64,000 bases of DNA from Gemmatimonas sp. (GCA_025361705.1 JANYJW010000013.1:1-64000), one strand, 5' to 3'. Positions 7,705-18,201 are shown, counted from the first letter of the stretch. Numbers and translations are program-made. The notes: generated by a model from the sequence alone, not told the origin.

Positions 7705-10700
7705 ATGACGACTCCCGCGGAAACGACCAACGGCGTCAAGCGCCGCGATTTCCTGAAGGTCCTCGGCGTCACTGGCGCCGCGACGACAATGGTCGGGTGC
7801 AGCACCGACCAGGTCGAGAAGCTCATTCCCTACGTCACGTCGCCCGACAACAGTGTGCCGGGCGTCTCGAACTTCTATGCCACCACCTGCCGTGAATGCG
7901 CGGCCGGCTGCGGCCTGATTGTCGAGACGCGCGACGGCCGGGCCATCCGGGCCGATGGCAACCCCGACCACCCGGTCAACCGCGGCGCGGTCTGCGCCCG
8001 CGGGCAGGCCTCGCTGCAGGGGCTGTACAATCCCGATCGCTTCCGCGGGCCGATGATCCGTCAGGGCGGCACGCTGGTGCCGATCGCGTGGGATGCGGCC
8101 ATCGACGCCTTGCACAAGGGCGTCGACACGGCAATGAAGAGCGGCAAGGCGGGCAATGCCGTCTTCATCAATCAGCACGAGCAAGGGCTGCTGCACACCT
8201 TCCTCGACGGCTGGCTGAAGTACCGCGACATGCCGGCGCACATCAGCTACGACGCCGAGGCGCCGTTCGCGACCATCGCCGCCAACAAGGCCGTCTATGG
8301 CGTGGCGTGGCCCAAGCTCGACTTTGGCGCGGCACGGCTCATCGTCTCGTTCGCGGCGGATTTCCTCGACGGCTGGGGACTGCCGGTGCCGCAGCAACTC
8401 GATTTTGCAGACGCGCGCGGCAAGATCGAAGGCGCGCCGCGGCTGGTCTACATCGGCCCGCGCCGTCCGCTCACCGGCCTCAACGCCGACCAGTGGATTG
8501 CCGCCAAGCCCGGCACCGCCGGAATGATTGCGCAGATGCTCGCGGGCAAGGTGACGCCGGCCGCCGCCGCCAAGGCCACCGACGTGCCGCAGAAGACGCT
8601 CGAGGCGCTGCAAAAGGAAGTGGCGTCGACCAAGCCGTCGCTGCTCATCGCGGGCGGGTCGGGCCCCAAGGCGCTCGACCTCGCCACCGAGGTGAACACG
8701 CTCAACAGGACGCTCGGCAACGTGGGCGTCACGGTGAAGCCAGCCGAGGCGTACGGCGCCTGGGAAGGCGTGGTGCCGCCGGCCGTGCTTAACGATGTCG
8801 TGGCCGCCATGGAGAAGGGCGATGTCCCTGCGCTCTTCGTGCGCGGCGCCAACCCGGTGTACAGCACGCCGGCCGGCCTCGGCTTTGCCGCGGCGGTGGC
8901 CAAGGTGCCGTTCAAGGTCTCGTTCTCCTCGGTGCCCGATGAGACGACGGCGCTCTGCGACCTCATCCTGCCCGACCATCACGCGCTCGAAAGCTGGGGC
9001 ATCGCCGAGCCGGTCAAGGGGACGCTCGGCCTGCAGCAGCCGACCATGGACCCGGTCTTCAATACGCGGTCCACGGCCGACGTCCTGCTGGCATCGCTCA
9101 AGCCGCTGCCGTGCTTCGCGTGTCCGGCTGACGCGGCCGAGGACCGGCAGCACGCCGCCGACATCGCCAAGTGGCCGGCGGATTATCGCGGCGTCGTGGC
9201 CGCACACATCGGCGGCAACGCGCCGCTGCAGGCCGCGCTGCCCAAGGGACTGCTCACCGGCAGCCTGCCGGTGCGCGTCGCACCCACGGCCAGGATCATG
9301 AAGCCCGCCATCGCGGGCGAGGCGAATGGCGAGTATTACCTCGCCACCTACGCCAACCTGCTGATGGGTGACGGGCGCGGCGCCAACAAGCCGTGGCTGC
9401 AGGAGCTGCCCGACCCGGTCACCAAGATCTGCTGGCAGACCGTGGTCGAGATGCACCCCGAGACCGCGAAGAAGATGGGCGTTGAGGCGGGCGATCACGT
9501 GACAGTGAAGACCGCCGCCGGGACGCTCACCGCGCCCGCCTTCCTGTACATCGGCGTGCGGCCCGACACGGTCGCCGTGATGGTGGGCCGCGGGCACACC
9601 AACGCCGGGCGCTACGCCAACAACACGGGACACAATGCGTGGGGCCTGCTCCCCGCGTCCAACGATTCGGCCGGCGGCTACCAGCTGGTCGGCGTGCGCT
9701 GTTCGGTGACCAAGGTCGACGGCCATTCGATGATCGTCACCACCGAAGGGTCGGGGCGCCAGCACGGGCGTGGCATCGCCCGCGCCGTGTCGCTGCAGGA
9801 CCTGCTCAGCGGCAAGGAGCCCGAGCACGAGGAGTTTATCGGTCAGGCGCCGGGCAAGTTTCTGCCGGGGTTGCGCGCACCGGTGGCCAACGATGCGCAG
9901 GGCGAACTGGGTGATCCCAAGTCGAACGAGATGGGCGAGTATGATCCCAAGCACGTCAGTGGCCGCGCCAAGCGCCGCTGGGCGATGACGATCGACCTCG
10001 CCAAGTGCACGGGCTGCTCGGCGTGCGTCACGGCGTGCTACGCCGAGAACAACATCCCGACGGTCGGCGCGGAATGGCAGGGCCCCATCCTGTACCCGGA
10101 CCGCAAGTTCCCGGGGGCCAACATCACGCGATCGCGCGAGATGGCGTGGCTGCGCCTCGAGCGCTACTACGAGCTCGACCGCGAGTACAAGGACGTCGCG
10201 TGGAACGCCGACCAGCCGGGCGTCGAGGCGCGCGTCATCCCGATGCTGTGCCAGCACTGCGGCAATGCGCCGTGCGAGCCGGTCTGTCCGGTGTACGCCA
10301 CGTACCACGCGCCCGACGGGCTCAACGTGCAGGTGTACAACCGGTGCGTCGGCACGCGCTACTGCAGCAACAACTGCCCGTACAAGGTGCGCTACTTCAA
10401 TTGGTTCGGGTACGGCGAGCCGGACCGGGCGCAGTATGCCTTCCCCGAGCCGCTGCACTGGCAGCTCAACCCCGACGTCACGGTGCGTGGCAAGGGCGTG
10501 ATGGAGAAGTGCTCGTTCTGCGTGCAGCGCATTCGTGGCGCCGAGACGCTGGCCAAGGTGCAGGGGCGCGAGCTCGCGGCCGACGAATTCACGACGGCGT
10601 GCGCCGCGGCGTGCCCATCGCGGGCCATCGTCTTTGGCGACGCGGCCGACGCCAACTGGTCGGTGGCCAAGCTCATTGACGATCGCCGCGCCTACCACGT

Positions 10701-10782
10701 GTTCGAGGAATTGAACACGTACACGGCGGTGGTCTACCTGAAGAAGATCAACCACCCGGCTCCGGCCGGGGCCACGGCCTAA
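7705..10782 (+). CDS. actB: ACIII subunit ActB, molybdopterin-oxidoreductase-like and Fe-S fusion
   Basis: A 1025-residue periplasmic subunit. The N-terminus has a Tat-like RRDFLK motif followed by a lipobox-like GC at about residue 32. Residues about 50-700 are a molybdopterin-oxidoreductase-like domain (B1), which in ACIII carries no molybdenum. About 750-1010 form a four-cluster ferredoxin domain (B2): CTGCSACVTAC, CQHCGNAPCEPVC, a CX5CX3C group, CSFC and CAAAC, fitting three [4Fe-4S] and one [3Fe-4S]. The N-terminal domain also keeps a CX2CX3C plus distal CARG set (CRECAAGC), so a cluster there is possible. It continues to actC after 13 bp. Fusion of B1 and B2 is the usual ACIII form. Confidence 0.96.
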   Translation: MTTPAETTNGVKRRDFLKVLGVTGAATTMVGCSTDQVEKLIPYVTSPDNSVPGVSNFYATTCRECAAGCGLIVETRDGRAIRADGNPDHPVNRGAVCARGQASLQGLYNPDRFRGPMIRQGGTLVPIAWDAAIDALHKGVDTAMKSGKAGNAVFINQHEQGLLHTFLDGWLKYRDMPAHISYDAEAPFATIAANKAVYGVAWPKLDFGAARLIVSFAADFLDGWGLPVPQQLDFADARGKIEGAPRLVYIGPRRPLTGLNADQWIAAKPGTAGMIAQMLAGKVTPAAAAKATDVPQKTLEALQKEVASTKPSLLIAGGSGPKALDLATEVNTLNRTLGNVGVTVKPAEAYGAWEGVVPPAVLNDVVAAMEKGDVPALFVRGANPVYSTPAGLGFAAAVAKVPFKVSFSSVPDETTALCDLILPDHHALESWGIAEPVKGTLGLQQPTMDPVFNTRSTADVLLASLKPLPCFACPADAAEDRQHAADIAKWPADYRGVVAAHIGGNAPLQAALPKGLLTGSLPVRVAPTARIMKPAIAGEANGEYYLATYANLLMGDGRGANKPWLQELPDPVTKICWQTVVEMHPETAKKMGVEAGDHVTVKTAAGTLTAPAFLYIGVRPDTVAVMVGRGHTNAGRYANNTGHNAWGLLPASNDSAGGYQLVGVRCSVTKVDGHSMIVTTEGSGRQHGRGIARAVSLQDLLSGKEPEHEEFIGQAPGKFLPGLRAPVANDAQGELGDPKSNEMGEYDPKHVSGRAKRRWAMTIDLAKCTGCSACVTACYAENNIPTVGAEWQGPILYPDRKFPGANITRSREMAWLRLERYYELDREYKDVAWNADQPGVEARVIPMLCQHCGNAPCEPVCPVYATYHAPDGLNVQVYNRCVGTRYCSNNCPYKVRYFNWFGYGEPDRAQYAFPEPLHWQLNPDVTVRGKGVMEKCSFCVQRIRGAETLAKVQGRELAADEFTTACAAACPSRAIVFGDAADANWSVAKLIDDRRAYHVFEELNTYTAVVYLKKINHPAPAGATA

Positions 10783-10795
10783 GGGGGCGCGGACG

Positions 10796-12225
<1,430 letters not shown>

Positions 12226-12229
<4 letters not shown>

Positions 12230-12726
12230 CCGGGGTTCTGGGGCACTTCAAGGAGCTCGACAGCGCGGTCGAGGCCATCACCGAGCTCAAGACCGCGCGT
12301 CTGGGCGACGTCACCGTGTTCACGCCGACGCCGCGCCACGAGTTCGAACACGCCGTGGAGCCGCCGCCCAGCCCGGTGCGGCGCTACATGCTGTTCGGCG
12401 GGCTCGCCGGCTGCATGTTCGGCTTCTGGATCGCCATCTGGTCGAGCACGTATTGGCCGTTGGTGGTCGGCGGCAAGGCGTTCGCGTCGTGGATTCCGTA
12501 CACGATCTTCGGCTTTGAGGTCTTCGTGCTGGTGGGTGCGCTGTCGACCGTGGCCGGTCTGTTCATCCACGCGGGCATCCCGCGGCTGACGATGATGGTC
12601 GGCTACGACCCGCGGTTCAGCAACGGCGATTACGGCGTCTGGGTGGAATGCACGCCCGATCGGGCCGAGTCGGCAGGGGCGCTGCTGAAGAAGCACGGGG
12701 CGGTGGAGGTGCGCGGTGAGCGCTAA
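12226..12726 (+). CDS. actD: ACIII subunit ActD (DUF3341)
   Basis: A 166-residue protein with the DUF3341 fold: a soluble N-terminal part (VLGHFKELDSAVEAITEL), then two transmembrane helices (about 55-75 and 95-115) and a short C-terminal domain with GYDPRFSNGDYGVWVEC. In ACIII structures ActD is a non-redox subunit packing against ActC. The gene starts inside the actC stop and overlaps actE by 11 bp. Confidence 0.93.
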
Positions 12727-13432
12727 CTCCGCAGTCCGTCGCGCGGCGTTGGCCGCGTTGCCGCTGGCGCTCGGCGCCTGCAGCTGGTTCACCGACTTCA
12801 AGCAGCAGCCCTCGGTGGGCGTGTGGCAGGTGTTCAATGCCGACTCGGCCGAGACCAAGCCGTTCCGGGGCAACCCGACCAGTTCGGTGTCGACCAATGG
12901 CACGCAGATGCCCTCGTGGGTCGTGTCGTACGCGCAGCTGCCCAACGTCATCGATTCCATGTCGCCGCTGCCGAATCCCGTGGCGCCCGACACGGCGTCG
13001 TTGCGGCGCGGGCGTGTGTACTTCCAGATCAACTGCGCGCCGTGTCACGGCCGTGCCGGCAAGGGCGATGGCACGGCGACCAAGCTTGGCATGGTGCCGA
13101 TGCCGCTCGTGTCTGACCGCGCCAAGAACTTTGCCGACGGCTACATCTGGGGCATGATCCGCAATGGGCGCGGCCTGATGCCGTCGTACAATCGCATTGA
13201 AGAGATGGACCGGTGGGACGTGGTCAACTACGTCCGCGGGCTGCAGGGCCGGATAGAGGGCGTGGTGGCCGACACGACGCCTGCGGGATTGCCGGGTGAG
13301 ACCGGCGACAAGCTGCCCGGCTTCACGCGCATCGGCCCCAACCGGTCGGCGCCCTACGCGCACTTCACGGTGACGTCGACGCCCAAGGCCGCCGAGCCGG
13401 CGGCGCAGCCCAAGACGGAGGGCAAGCCATGA
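12716..13432 (+). CDS. actE: ACIII subunit ActE, monohaem cytochrome c lipoprotein
   Basis: A 238-residue lipoprotein cytochrome. The N-terminal signal ends in a lipobox (LALGAC) and the class-I cytochrome c domain lies at about 95-185 with haem motif CAPCH (CAPCHGRAGKGDG) and a candidate axial Met in RGLMPSYNR. In ACIII, ActE carries the monohaem that hands electrons on from ActA. It begins with GTG within the end of actD, and its stop overlaps the actF ATG. The C-terminus is Ala/Pro/Lys-rich and probably disordered. Confidence 0.94.
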   Translation: MSANSAVRRAALAALPLALGACSWFTDFKQQPSVGVWQVFNADSAETKPFRGNPTSSVSTNGTQMPSWVVSYAQLPNVIDSMSPLPNPVAPDTASLRRGRVYFQINCAPCHGRAGKGDGTATKLGMVPMPLVSDRAKNFADGYIWGMIRNGRGLMPSYNRIEEMDRWDVVNYVRGLQGRIEGVVADTTPAGLPGETGDKLPGFTRIGPNRSAPYAHFTVTSTPKAAEPAAQPKTEGKP

Positions 13433-14769
13433 CCGCCCACGAGACTCCGGCCCCGTCGCGCGAGCGCGTGCAGGCCATCCTGTACACGCCCATTCCAGCG
13501 ATCATCAAGCAGGCCTTCCTCGCCATGGCGGTGGCCGGCTTTGCCGTGTTCACCTACGGCGCGGTGCGCGGCAACGGGCGCGCGTGGCAGGCGTTCCACG
13601 TCAACTGGCTCTTCTTCACGACCATCGCGTCGGCGGCGGTGATGTTCGTCGCCGTGCAGCGCATCACGACGGCGCGCTGGTCGCGCTCGGTGATCCGCAT
13701 TCTGGAAGGGTTCTCGGCCTTCCTTCCGTTCGCGTTCATCACGCTGATGCTGACCGTCTTCGTCGGCAACACATATGTCTATCCGTGGTGGGAGCTGCCG
13801 GGAACGGGCGTGTTGATTCCCGCCAAGGACCTGTACCTTGGCCACGGCTTCTTCTGGGCGCGCTCCATTGGCGTGCTCGGCGCCATCGTGATCCTGCAGC
13901 TCTGGTACGTGTGGACGTCGGTGCGGCTCGACGTGGGCATCAGTCCCGAGGGCGGCGCCCCGTGGGCGGCCGGCATCCGTGCGGCGATGCGCCGCGGGTT
14001 TGGCGAGGAACACCGGGAGCTGCACAGCACGCACAGTCGGCAGGGATGGATGGCGGTGGTGATGGCGTTGCTGTTCGGCTTCGGCTGGTGCGTGCTGGCG
14101 TGGGATCACTCCATGTCGCTCGACCCCCACTTCTTCAGCACGATGTACGGCTGGCAGGTCTTCATGGGCGGCTGGCTGGTGGCGCTGATGATGTTCAGCG
14201 GGCTCGTGCGCTGGTTCAACGGCCACCTGAACGCGCAGGATCTCATCACCGAGAAGCAGTACCACGACATCGGCAAGCTCTGCTTCGCGTTCACCGCGTT
14301 CTGGGGCTACCTGACCTTTTCGCAGTATCTGGTGATCTGGTACGGCAACATGGCCGAGGAGACCCACTTTTTCACGCTGCGGCTCACTGGGGCGTGGACA
14401 CCGGTGACCGTGTCGGTGGCCGTGCTGACGTTTGGCCTGCCGTTCTTTGGCTTGCTGAGCGTGAAGGCCAAGCTGTGGACGCCGACGATGATGTTCTTCG
14501 CCGCGTGCTCGTTCGTGGGCCTGTGGTTGCAGCGTTACACCGAAGTGTACCCGTCGATCTACGGGCCTCTGGCCAAGGGCGAACTGCCGCTGGGCAAGTG
14601 GGAGCTGGCCATCTTCGTCGGCTTCCTCGGCGCGTTCGGCTGGCTGTACGCGCAGTTCATGGACGGCTTCCCGAAGATGCGCGTCTTCCTGATGACCTCA
14701 CCGTTCCGCGATGAGGTGCAGGTGCCGTGCGATCCCAAGACGATGGAGCCGCTGCCGGCGCATGAGTAG
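13429..14769 (+). CDS. actF: ACIII subunit ActF, NrfD-like membrane protein
   Basis: A 446-residue membrane protein with about ten helices, related to ActC and the last subunit of this ACIII. Recognisable stretches are WDHSMSLDPHFFSTMYGWQVFMGG and FWGYLTFSQYLVIWYGNM (both read in part), with conserved His and Trp residues in helices. It starts within the actE stop (ATGA). No actG and no haem-copper oxidase genes follow, unlike many ACIII operons. The next gene is convergent 35 bp away, so electrons must reach an oxidase encoded elsewhere. Confidence 0.94.
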   Translation: MTAHETPAPSRERVQAILYTPIPAIIKQAFLAMAVAGFAVFTYGAVRGNGRAWQAFHVNWLFFTTIASAAVMFVAVQRITTARWSRSVIRILEGFSAFLPFAFITLMLTVFVGNTYVYPWWELPGTGVLIPAKDLYLGHGFFWARSIGVLGAIVILQLWYVWTSVRLDVGISPEGGAPWAAGIRAAMRRGFGEEHRELHSTHSRQGWMAVVMALLFGFGWCVLAWDHSMSLDPHFFSTMYGWQVFMGGWLVALMMFSGLVRWFNGHLNAQDLITEKQYHDIGKLCFAFTAFWGYLTFSQYLVIWYGNMAEETHFFTLRLTGAWTPVTVSVAVLTFGLPFFGLLSVKAKLWTPTMMFFAACSFVGLWLQRYTEVYPSIYGPLAKGELPLGKWELAIFVGFLGAFGWLYAQFMDGFPKMRVFLMTSPFRDEVQVPCDPKTMEPLPAHE

Positions 14770-14804
14770 GGGGCGAGGGGATGGCGGAGGGCGGAGGGCC
14801 ACCG

Positions 14805-15170
14805 CTACGTCGTCCGCCGTTTGGCATTGCGGCGCACCGCTTGCAGCAGGCGCACGAGCTGCGGGATTAGCTGCTCGAGCTGCCGGTGGGATGCGGCGCA
14901 CTGCGACGGGGTCAGCAGCTGCGCATCCTGGGCCAGCGTGAGGTGACAGGTGGTTTCTCGCGCTGATGCGATGGCAATGGCGATGTAGCGAGCGAAGCTC
15001 GCCTGCGATTCGGAGGCGACGCCTTCAGCGAGATTGGCAGCGACTGCCCGAGCAGAGCGCACAAGTTGCGACCGTAGATCCCAGTCGCGAATCGAGTCGC
15101 CCAGCCGGTGGCATTCAGCGGCCAGGGCGCGCGCCTCCGCGTACACGACAAGTCGGTCGAGAGGGAACAT
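14805..15170 (-). CDS. Four-helix-bundle protein (S23/IVS-like)
   Basis: A 121-residue all-helical protein of the four-helix-bundle family first seen in 23S rRNA intervening sequences. LDRLVVYAEARALAAECHRL begins helix 1, and SQLVRSARAVAANLAEGVA in helix 2 is the family signature. Function is unknown. The longer reading frame starts inside a heptamer repeat array and is rejected. The ATG at 15170 opens a normal-length family member. Convergent with actF. Confidence 0.8.
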   Translation of the reverse strand: MFPLDRLVVYAEARALAAECHRLGDSIRDWDLRSQLVRSARAVAANLAEGVASESQASFARYIAIAIASARETTCHLTLAQDAQLLTPSQCAASHRQLEQLIPQLVRLLQAVRRNAKRRTT

Positions 15171-15273
15171 GCCAGAGGCTATATCCTCCGCGGCAGCGCG
15201 TGGCACCGGACCTTTGCACTCGTCACCGTTCTGCCGCCATTCAGTCCACGCCACGCACGGCCGAATGCTCCCC

Positions 15274-15336
15274 GCCATCCGCCATCCGCCATCCGCCATC
15301 TGCCATCTGCCATCTGCCTTCTGCCATCTGCCATCC
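15274..15336 (+). repeat. GCCATCY heptamer array 1 (nine units)
   Basis: Nine head-to-tail 7-bp units alternating GCCATCC and GCCATCT, one of them degenerate (GCCTTCT). It lies upstream of the four-helix-bundle gene and 31 bp before tRNA-Ala. An identical-length array occurs at 15525-15587 and a longer one at 30822-30891, so this is a dispersed family, not a local slip. Because 7 is not a multiple of 3, it creates spurious Trp/Met/Ala/Asp-rich reading frames on the minus strand. Confidence 0.9.
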
Positions 15337-15367
15337 CCCACCCCATCCGCTTATCTTTCCTAACCCC

Positions 15368-15440
15368 GGGGCGTTAGCTCAGCTGGGAGAGCATCCGGTT
15401 TGCAACCGGAAGGTCATCGGTTCGATCCCGATACGCTCCA
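15368..15440 (+). tRNA. tRNA-Ala (anticodon UGC)
   Basis: A complete 73-nt cloverleaf: acceptor GGGGCGT/ACGCTCC, D stem GCTC/GAGC, anticodon stem TCCGG/CCGGA with loop TTTGCAA giving anticodon TGC, and T stem ATCGG/CCGAT with TTCGATC loop. The acceptor has the G3-U70 wobble pair that identifies alanine tRNAs. Discriminator is A; the CCA end is not encoded. Followed 27 bp later by a strong terminator; flanked on both sides by heptamer arrays. Confidence 0.97.
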
Positions 15441-15467
15441 TGCGGGTCAGGGTAGGGGAAGGCGAAG

Positions 15468-15498
15468 ACGGGAGCCCGGGCATTGCCCGGGCTCCCGT
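15468..15498 (+). terminator. Rho-independent terminator of tRNA-Ala
   Basis: ACGGGAGCCCGGGC and GCCCGGGCTCCCGT form a perfect 14-bp stem with a 3-base loop (ATT), followed by a T/C-rich stretch. Located 27 bp after the tRNA 3' end. Confidence 0.9.
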
Positions 15499-15524
15499 TC
15501 TCATTCTTCCATTATCCGCAATCC

Positions 15525-15587
15525 GCCATCCGCCATCTGCCATCTGCCATCTGCCATCCGCCATCTGCCATCCGCCATCTGCCATCC
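15525..15587 (+). repeat. GCCATCY heptamer array 2 (nine units)
   Basis: Nine units of GCCATCC/GCCATCT, preceded by a degenerate GCAATCC. Lies between the tRNA-Ala terminator and the 3' end of the PstS-like gene. Same orientation and unit number as array 1, with tRNA-Ala between them, so the pair could support recombination or deletion of the tRNA segment. Confidence 0.9.
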
Positions 15588-15601
15588 GCCGTACAGCGCC
15601 C

Positions 15602-16045
15602 CTACTTCAGCGCCAACACCTTCACGCCGGCCGTCGACGCGCCCGCCGAGACGTAGCCCACCGCTCCTGGCGTCGACTTCACAAACTCCAGCATGGCATC
15701 GTCTCCCGTCTTCGTAGCGGGCGGCACCTCGGCGCCGGAGAAGATCTGCTGCTGCCAGTACTGGTTGACGGCAGCCGCCGGCTTGCCGAGCACCGACTTG
15801 GAGAATGCCTCGCGCACCGCGGAGGCGATGGCCTGATCCACTGGCGTGACTGCGCCGCCGTTGAGCGACGCCGCCTTCTTGAGGAACACCTTTTCGGCCG
15901 TGGCCTTGTCGATGGCGTCGGCCTTCACCGAACTGTGGGCAATGATCTGGAACCCCTGCGCGCCGGCCCGGGCCGGCGCGACACCGGCGAACAGGGCGGC
16001 GATGGCGAGCAGCGCGGCGCGCCGCAACATGGACGTATTGGTCAT
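15602..16045 (-). CDS. Single-domain PstS-like periplasmic phosphate-binding-type protein
   Basis: A 147-residue secreted protein. A signal peptide spans residues 1-29 (LLAIAALFAGVAPARAGA). The mature part resembles one lobe of periplasmic phosphate-binding proteins (IAHSSVKADAIDKATAEKVFLKK, DQAIASAVREAFSKSVLG, PGAVGYVS). Full PstS proteins are about twice as long with two lobes, so whether this one binds a ligand alone is uncertain. It follows the porin gene by about 10 bp on the same strand, which suggests a joint outer-membrane/periplasm role. Confidence 0.72.
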   Translation of the reverse strand: MTNTSMLRRAALLAIAALFAGVAPARAGAQGFQIIAHSSVKADAIDKATAEKVFLKKAASLNGGAVTPVDQAIASAVREAFSKSVLGKPAAAVNQYWQQQIFSGAEVPPATKTGDDAMLEFVKSTPGAVGYVSAGASTAGVKVLALK

Positions 16046-16055
16046 GGTCGGGATC

Positions 16056-17222
16056 TCAGTACGAGGCGGCGATGCTGATCAGCACGTAACTGCCGTGGTA
16101 GATCGGGTTCAGCGTGGGGTTCGTGGACGACACCGTGGGCGGGGTATTCGAGTCCCACGCCCAGCCCTTCTTCCAGTGGCTCTCCACCTTGAACTGCGCG
16201 TACGGATTGATGGTGAAGATGCCCACCACGCCGTGGTTGCGAAGCTCGGGATACATGAAGTTGAGCGCCGTGTCGGTGAAGTAGAGCTTGCGGTTGGTGT
16301 ACGAATACTGGTCCGCGATGGAGAACCGGTCGGTGATGCGCACGATGCCCATGTAGTAGCCCGAGCGGTTGTCGTTCGACGGCCCGTGGCCCGTGATGCG
16401 GCTGTGCTCGGTCATCAGCTTCACGCGGCCCACGCTTCCCTCGCCGGAGAAGACGGTGTTGGCGCGGTGGCCCGTGCCCGTGGACTGCCGGAAGCTGTAG
16501 CGCGTGCCGTACGCGCCAATGCGGATGTTGGCGACGGGGACGTTGAGGAACGTCTGGTAGCCGTACTGGTTCTCGGTGCGGGCAATGCGCAGCGAGATGC
16601 CGGTGGTCGTGGTGGCGATGGCGCGGAACTCGCTGCCGCCGCCAAAGACATGCTGGTCCACCGAAAAGCCGTGCGGCAGTTCCTTGTGGTACGTCGCCAC
16701 GACGCCATCGATGGCGTCAAAGGCGTCGCTCTGCAGCTCGATGGGCGGCCGGTAGAACGGGGTCACCGACCCGATGTAGCGCACTTCGTTCACGAGTCCG
16801 CGCGGGAACGGGTTGCGTCCCACCTTCACGGCGAGGTTGCCTTCCTTGTGTTGCCAGTACGCCCACTGCAGGGTCATGTCGTTGATGGACGCGGCCAGCG
16901 GGGACGTGCCGAAGCGGCGGTTGAACAGCTGCGAGACCACCTGGTTCTTGTCGTCCAGCTTGTATCGCACCTGAAACGTGAACGTGCGGTAGTCCGACGT
17001 CCCGTTCAGTGGCAAGCCGAGCGTCGGCATGCGGAACGCCTTGCCGTAGCCCTGGTTGAGCGAGCCGTGCATCGTCAGACGGTCAGCGATGTCCGACTGC
17101 GCGGCGGCCAGCGTCGGCACGAGGGCCGCGATGGCCACGAGCGACAGTGCGCGATGGCGAATAGATATGGAAGGGACGGGTGGAGTGGGGTGGGGTGTTG
17201 CAACGAAGTGCGTGGTCGCCAC
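16056..17222 (-). CDS. Outer-membrane porin-like β-barrel protein
   Basis: About 388 residues if started at the GTG at 17222. A signal sequence (ALSLVAIAALVPTLAAAQ) is followed by alternating-polarity segments typical of a β-barrel and a C-terminal aromatic end (ISIAASY). No named family is certain. The reading frame continues upstream to a GTG at 17300 but the hydrophobic segment would then be over 50 residues from the N-terminus. No ATG is available near the signal sequence. Transcribed divergently from ccmA and followed closely by the PstS-like gene. Confidence 0.7.
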   Translation of the reverse strand: MATTHFVATPHPTPPVPSISIRHRALSLVAIAALVPTLAAAQSDIADRLTMHGSLNQGYGKAFRMPTLGLPLNGTSDYRTFTFQVRYKLDDKNQVVSQLFNRRFGTSPLAASINDMTLQWAYWQHKEGNLAVKVGRNPFPRGLVNEVRYIGSVTPFYRPPIELQSDAFDAIDGVVATYHKELPHGFSVDQHVFGGGSEFRAIATTTTGISLRIARTENQYGYQTFLNVPVANIRIGAYGTRYSFRQSTGTGHRANTVFSGEGSVGRVKLMTEHSRITGHGPSNDNRSGYYMGIVRITDRFSIADQYSYTNRKLYFTDTALNFMYPELRNHGVVGIFTINPYAQFKVESHWKKGWAWDSNTPPTVSSTNPTLNPIYHGSYVLISIAASY

Positions 17223-17460
17223 GCTGCGATTGTGTCTTCCATAGGGTTGGACGCTCCGGGGATTCCTTGAGCGTTTTACTTCCGTTTCCCGACTCAGCAC
17301 CCAAAGAGCCCCTCACCAAGGCGCTATCGGGCCCTACCTGAGGTCGAGTGGTTGCGTGCAACCTCTTATTTCACAGCGCTTTACGATGTAAGGAAAAGTC
17401 GTACATATTTTCGGAGTCCTGCGGCTGGAAAAGCAGGCGCCAATTGACCTGATTTCTGCC
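17223..17460. promoter_or_regulatory. Divergent promoter region between porin and ccmA
   Basis: 238 bp without a gene, the N-proximal part possibly coding if the porin starts upstream. The stretch 17365-17420 is AT-richer than its surroundings and holds a near-palindrome CTTTAC-GAT-GTAAGG (17379-17393) and TACATATTTT, suitable for promoter elements. No regulator can be named. Confidence 0.35.
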
Positions 17461-18201
17461 GTGCTGAACTCCGCCCCCCTTCTCGCACCGGACATGGCCC
17501 TTGATGCGCGCGGTGTTGCGCGCCGCTTCGGCGCGCGCTGGGTGTTGCGCGGCATCAACCTGCAGGTGCGTGCCGGCGAGATGGTTGGACTGCTCGGCCA
17601 CAACGGCTGCGGCAAGAGCACGTTCATGCGCATCGTCGCGACGCTGCTGAAGGCGTCGGCGGGCGACTGCTTCGTGTACGGCTCAAATGTGAAGACCGAA
17701 GGCGACGACGTGCGCCACCACGTGGGCTTCTTCTCGCACGTGCCGGGGCTCTATGACGATCTCACCGCGCGCGAGAACCTGGCCTTTGCGGCAACCATGC
17801 TCGGGTTCCCGTCCGCCGACATCGATGCGGCGCTCGAGCGCGTCGGGTTGACGCACGTCACCCACGAACGCGTGCGCGGATTCTCCGCCGGCATGCAGCG
17901 CCGCCTCTCGCTGGCGCGTCTCATCCTGCAGCGGCCGCGCCTGCTCCTCCTCGACGAGCCGTACAACAATCTCGACGTGGCGGGCATCGCGCTGATGAAC
18001 GGCTTTATCCGCGAGCTCAATGCGGCCGGCGGCGCGGCGGTGGTGGTGCTGCACGACCTCGTGCCGGCTGAGGGCGTGATCGACCGCACGGTCACCATTC
18101 GCGAAGGGCGCGTGCACGTGCCCACGGTGGCCGACTTCACGCACGACGGCGCCTCGCCGGAGGCCGTCACGCGGCCGGCCGGCGCGGCGGGGGTCAGCTG
18201 A
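17461..18201 (+). CDS. ccmA: Haem exporter ATP-binding protein CcmA
   Basis: A 246-residue ABC ATPase, the first gene of the cytochrome c maturation operon. Walker A is GHNGCGKST (about 57-65), the signature FSAGMQRRLSLAR and Walker B LLLLDEP. CcmA with CcmB drives release of holo-CcmE from CcmC/D. It starts with GTG; the next gene, ccmB, overlaps its stop by one base (TGATG). The operon order ccmABCDEFGH is complete. Confidence 0.93.
   Translation: MLNSAPLLAPDMALDARGVARRFGARWVLRGINLQVRAGEMVGLLGHNGCGKSTFMRIVATLLKASAGDCFVYGSNVKTEGDDVRHHVGFFSHVPGLYDDLTARENLAFAATMLGFPSADIDAALERVGLTHVTHERVRGFSAGMQRRLSLARLILQRPRLLLLDEPYNNLDVAGIALMNGFIRELNAAGGAAVVVLHDLVPAEGVIDRTVTIREGRVHVPTVADFTHDGASPEAVTRPAGAAGVS

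Noticed and set aside
14805-15341. The longer frame for the four-helix-bundle protein reaching to 15341.
   Set aside because: Its N-terminus is translated heptamer repeat; the family-length protein starts at 15170.
15274-15587. The heptamer arrays as a CRISPR or as short protein-coding repeats.
   Set aside because: Units are 7 bp without spacers, and the Trp/Met/Ala/Asp repeats in translated frames are a by-product of the DNA repeat.
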